NCBI GenBank assembly: GCA_030698805.1
Contig: JAUYMA010000009.1
Location: 1 to 64,000, forward strand
Direction of reading: 5' to 3'
DNA from: Nanobdellota archaeon
GTDB lineage: Archaea > Nanobdellota > Nanobdellia > Pacearchaeales > GW2011-AR1
Length of the DNA: 64,000 nucleotides
Shown here one piece after another: positions 61,757-64,000 of the stretch. The notes beneath the pieces were generated by a model. The model was not told the origin of the DNA. It saw only the letters and a program-made list of their open reading frames with translations, and did not search any database. The position numbers were made by a program, and so were the translations under genes. The number at the start of each line of letters is the position of its first letter. The first letter of the stretch is position 1.

Positions 61757-62374
61757 ATGAAATTTAGATTTTATGCCTTAAAAATTGTGGTTATTTGTAT
61801 AATTGCCTTTGTTTTACAGAGTTTTATTTTAGGTTTTACTGATCTATTTATTCTTAATAAGATGAGTTGGCAAGAACCTTGGAGATTCGCGAGCTCTTTG
61901 TTGTTGCATGGGAGCTTTGGACACCTTCTCTATAATATGTTTGCTCTTGCATTATTTGGGAGCCTTTTAGAGAAGTTCATTGGGGGAAGAAAATTTGTGC
62001 TTGTCTTTTTTATCTCCGGAATAATAGCCAATCTTATAGGAATTAATTTCTATGATTCTTCCTTAGGGGCTTCTGGAGCAATTTATGGGGTCTTCGGAGT
62101 TCTTATGGTAATCCGGCCAGGCATGATTGTTTGGGCGGCAGGATTTCCTATGCCTATGCTCATTGCAGGATTTGTTTGGGCGGCAGGAGATTTAATTGGC
62201 TTGTTTATTCCTAGCAATATAGGGCATATAGCTCATTTATCAGGCATGATTGCGGGTTTGTTTTATGGCATCTTTGTCAGAGTTCGCTACAAGGAAAAGA
62301 GAAAAAGTGACAATAGAATAATCATTGATGAAAGGGACGTAAGAAGATGGGAAGATTATTACATGAAGGATTAA
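61757..62374 (+). CDS. Rhomboid-family intramembrane serine protease
   Basis: 205 aa with six transmembrane helices. The catalytic Ser is in 'LGASGAIYG' and the catalytic His in 'GHIAHLSGMIAG'; 'LLHGSFGHLLYNMFAL' supplies the conserved HxxxN. A ~30-residue charged C-terminal tail is cytoplasmic. Rhomboids cut membrane proteins within the bilayer. The catalytic dyad is intact. Confidence 0.92.
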   Translation: MKFRFYALKIVVICIIAFVLQSFILGFTDLFILNKMSWQEPWRFASSLLLHGSFGHLLYNMFALALFGSLLEKFIGGRKFVLVFFISGIIANLIGINFYDSSLGASGAIYGVFGVLMVIRPGMIVWAAGFPMPMLIAGFVWAAGDLIGLFIPSNIGHIAHLSGMIAGLFYGIFVRVRYKEKRKSDNRIIIDERDVRRWEDYYMKD

Positions 62375-62391
62375 TTTTATTTATCTAGAAA

Positions 62392-63093
62392 TTAACTTAG
62401 TTTCCTGTCAATTATTTTCTTGAATTCTGAGAACGAAGCTGCACCTTCTATTCTCTCTCCTTCAATCACAAATGAGGGGGTTCCTCGGACATTTATTTTC
62501 CTGCCCATTTGGGTGTCTTCTCTTAGTTGGCCCTCATATTTGCCAATATTGTTCTTTAAGGAAGATTCTAATTGATTCATGTCAGCTCCTATTTGCCTTG
62601 CTAGCTCTTTCATCTTTGTTAAGTCTCCAGTATCTTCCTGATTCTCAAAAGCCGCTTCATGGAATTGCCAGAACAATTCCTGTTCTTGAAGAGCTAAAGC
62701 AACTAAGTGTGCAGGTTTTCCAGAACCATGGCCAGGGTAGTACTTGAAAACTATTTTGACCTTTCCGGAATCCACATATTCTTTCTTTATATTTGGAAGA
62801 GGGGCTTCCCAATTAGGAAATCTTGATTTTAAAGAATTTATCAATTGATCATTGTAGCCTGAAGCTGCTGCGCAATAGGGGCATGAAAAATCGGAAAATT
62901 CATAAATTGTGACTGGAGCATTTAAATCTCCTAAGACTGGAGAATCGCCAATTTCTAATTGTGATGTTTCTCCCTTACCCCCTCCGAATAAGCCAAATCC
63001 ATTGGTGAACAAGCCTAAAACCAAGACTATGATAATGATCCCAACTATAAGAGTAGTCTTATTAGATTTGTTTTTTTCTACTGCCCCTTCCAT
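62392..63093 (-). CDS. Membrane-anchored DsbA-like thiol oxidoreductase
   Basis: 233 aa. One N-terminal transmembrane helix (~14-34) places a thioredoxin-fold domain outside. The active site is CPYC in 'SDFSCPYCAAASG', and 'VRGTPSFVIEG' contains the cis-Pro loop; the helical insertion resembles BdbD/DsbA. It probably oxidises Cys pairs in exported proteins, and the window encodes several Cys-containing surface proteins that could be clients. Confidence 0.88.
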   Translation of the reverse strand: MEGAVEKNKSNKTTLIVGIIIIVLVLGLFTNGFGLFGGGKGETSQLEIGDSPVLGDLNAPVTIYEFSDFSCPYCAAASGYNDQLINSLKSRFPNWEAPLPNIKKEYVDSGKVKIVFKYYPGHGSGKPAHLVALALQEQELFWQFHEAAFENQEDTGDLTKMKELARQIGADMNQLESSLKNNIGKYEGQLREDTQMGRKINVRGTPSFVIEGERIEGAASFSEFKKIIDRKLS

Positions 63094-63201
63094 GTTTAAG
63101 ACTTGTCTTGAGGCTTTTTAAAGTTTAGGGAAGATCCTACCATTTTTACTTATTTAATCATAAGTAAAGATTTAAAAATCGAATCTGCTAAGAAATTTTA
63201 G

Positions 63202-63273
63202 GCTCCGATAGTTTACCGGCTAGAACATCGCCCTGTCGCGGCGAGGGTCCGGGTTCGATTCCCGGTCGGGGCG
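63202..63273 (+). tRNA. tRNA-Asp(GUC)
   Basis: 72 nt. Acceptor GCTCCGA/TCGGGGC (one G-T pair), D-stem GTTT/GAAC, anticodon stem TCGCC/GGCGA with loop CTGTCGC (anticodon GTC), T-arm CCGGG-TTCGATT-CCCGG, discriminator G. No intron and no encoded CCA. An AT-rich TTTAAAAAT promoter element lies ~30 nt upstream. Confidence 0.95.
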
Positions 63274-63351
63274 TAAACATTTTTACAAATTTAATTCGTA
63301 AAATATTTAATCTTGATGACATTTAAAAATGGAAGAATATACTATTTTCTG

Positions 63352-63630
63352 ATGAAAGGTAAAAATATCTTAATTTTTACAATCGTGACAGTGCTTATAT
63401 TACTAGTACCTTTGATAGCCATGCAATTTACATCTGAAGTGGTGTGGTCTCTTTCAGATTTCGTTGTTGCCGGAGTCCTTTTGTTTGGAGCAGGCCTGGT
63501 ATACGAGTTTTTAGTTAGCAGAACTAACAATAAAAAATACAGAATTGTCATAGGTCTTGCGGTTTTGGTCATCCTTGTCTATATATGGGCAGAGCTTGCC
63601 GTAAGTATCTTCATAGGCGGGGGAAGTTAA
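63352..63630 (+). CDS. Three-helix membrane protein
   Basis: 92 aa from the ATG at 63352, placed ~26 nt after the TTTAAAAAT at 63321; the in-frame ATG at 63313 lies upstream of that promoter. Hydrophobic helices at ~4-24, 30-50 and 60-85 resemble small uncharacterised archaeal/bacterial membrane proteins. No functional motif is seen. Confidence 0.5.
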   Translation: MKGKNILIFTIVTVLILLVPLIAMQFTSEVVWSLSDFVVAGVLLFGAGLVYEFLVSRTNNKKYRIVIGLAVLVILVYIWAELAVSIFIGGGS

Positions 63631-63734
63631 TCTTTCCAGTTATATTTTTAGAGTGCGGAATCTTGCCCCTTATTTCTAACAAAATAATAAAGATTAGATA
63701 TTTTCTTAAGATATATGGAAAAAAAAGACAGTAA

Positions 63735-63842
63735 TTAGATCTTTCTGGATCTTACAATCAGTTTTCCAAATCTTCTTTTTGAAGGAGTTTTTCTTATTCC
63801 CCTCATATATAGTTTAGGGCAAGGCATATTTTTTGCTTTCAT
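63735..63842 (-). CDS. Possible 35-aa basic protein
   Basis: The frame encodes 'MKAKNMPCPKLYMRGIRKTP' and a tail rich in Arg/Lys. The TTTAAATAAAG about 26 nt upstream of the ATG is a good leaderless promoter, and the high charge resembles small ribosomal-type proteins. No match is recognised, and such a short frame could be chance. Confidence 0.35.
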   Translation of the reverse strand: MKAKNMPCPKLYMRGIRKTPSKRRFGKLIVRSRKI

Positions 63843-63951
63843 CTTGATATAAGAATGAATCTTTATTTAAATGCACGTATTGACTATTCAGGCCGAATAT
63901 TCAAGAAATCTTACTCAGAAAGGAATTTAAACTGGTGATTTGTTAAATTTT

Positions 63952-63969
63952 TGAGGTGATTTGACCTCA
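63952..63969 (+). promoter_or_regulatory. Hairpin in leader of next gene
   Basis: TGAGGT-GATTTG-ACCTCA is a 6-bp stem starting near the predicted initiation site of an ATTTAAAC promoter (~63928) and ending 22 nt before the ATG at 63992, whose gene continues beyond the window. The rest of 63,631-64,000 holds only the small minus-strand frame. Confidence 0.3.
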
Positions 63970-64000
63970 GCGATTTCTGGGGAATTATAAAATGAATGAA

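Overview
The window looks like a chromosomal contig of a small-genome DPANN archaeon, most likely in the Woesearchaeota/Pacearchaeota/Nanoarchaeota part of the radiation. Supporting signs are archaeal ribosomal and transcription proteins (L7Ae, S28e, L24e, S6e, S24e, S27ae, Rpo7, Spt4, aIF2-gamma), the tRNA-modification ATPase Kae1, a UAU-anticodon tRNA-Ile with an intron, TATA boxes about 26 nt upstream of many start codons, AT-rich DNA, and bacterial-type DNA gyrase next to a ribosomal operon. The placement is inferred; there is no rRNA gene in the window.

Layout. 1-11.1 kb is one plus-strand envelope block: four or five signal-anchored, N-glycosylation-sequon-rich surface proteins (one of 1431 aa), then a MoxR ATPase, a DUF58 protein and a membrane VWA protein. 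11.1-20 kb is housekeeping: DUF192, a 41-aa basic protein, a Nif3/YqfO-like protein, Kae1, SET proteins, L7Ae-S28e-L24e, GyrB-GyrA. 20-32.2 kb is accessory DNA: a lipoprotein, a winged-helix regulator overlapping a prephenate dehydratase-like gene, an M23 peptidase, an FGE-like/sulfite-oxidase-like fusion with DUF2000 and an ACT-domain protein, then repeats that resemble the 3' end of tRNA-Glu and an integrative element (membrane proteins, winged-helix protein, G-rich hairpin region, D5-like ATPase, ribbon-helix-helix protein, tyrosine integrase) abutting the intact tRNA-Glu gene. 32.3-50.7 kb mixes core and accessory genes: an EgtD-like methyltransferase, a class A beta-lactamase-like protein, two HExxH paralogues, a PIN protein, a YchF-like GTPase, surface proteins, S6e, aIF2-gamma, a UvrD/RecB-type helicase-nuclease and a VapBC pair with a broken antitoxin. 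51,245-56,764 is a complete transposon with inverted repeats and a 9-bp target duplication, carrying an IS6/IS240-like transposase, an AbrB-like gene and an EcoRI-type methyltransferase with a DUF262-HNH nuclease. 56.9-64 kb returns to core genes: Rpo7-Spt4-S24e-S27ae, ScpA, HisS, rhomboid, DsbA-like and tRNA-Asp, plus a compact structured non-coding region near 58.7-58.9 kb.

The main accessory systems are (1) the 5.5-kb restriction-modification transposon with intact ends, (2) an integrative element and apparent serial insertions at tRNA-Glu, (3) the DUF2000 plus FGE/sulfite-oxidase fusion controlled from a divergent promoter that also faces an ACT-domain regulator, and (4) wall-active-looking enzymes (M23 peptidase, beta-lactamase fold) in an organism not expected to make peptidoglycan.
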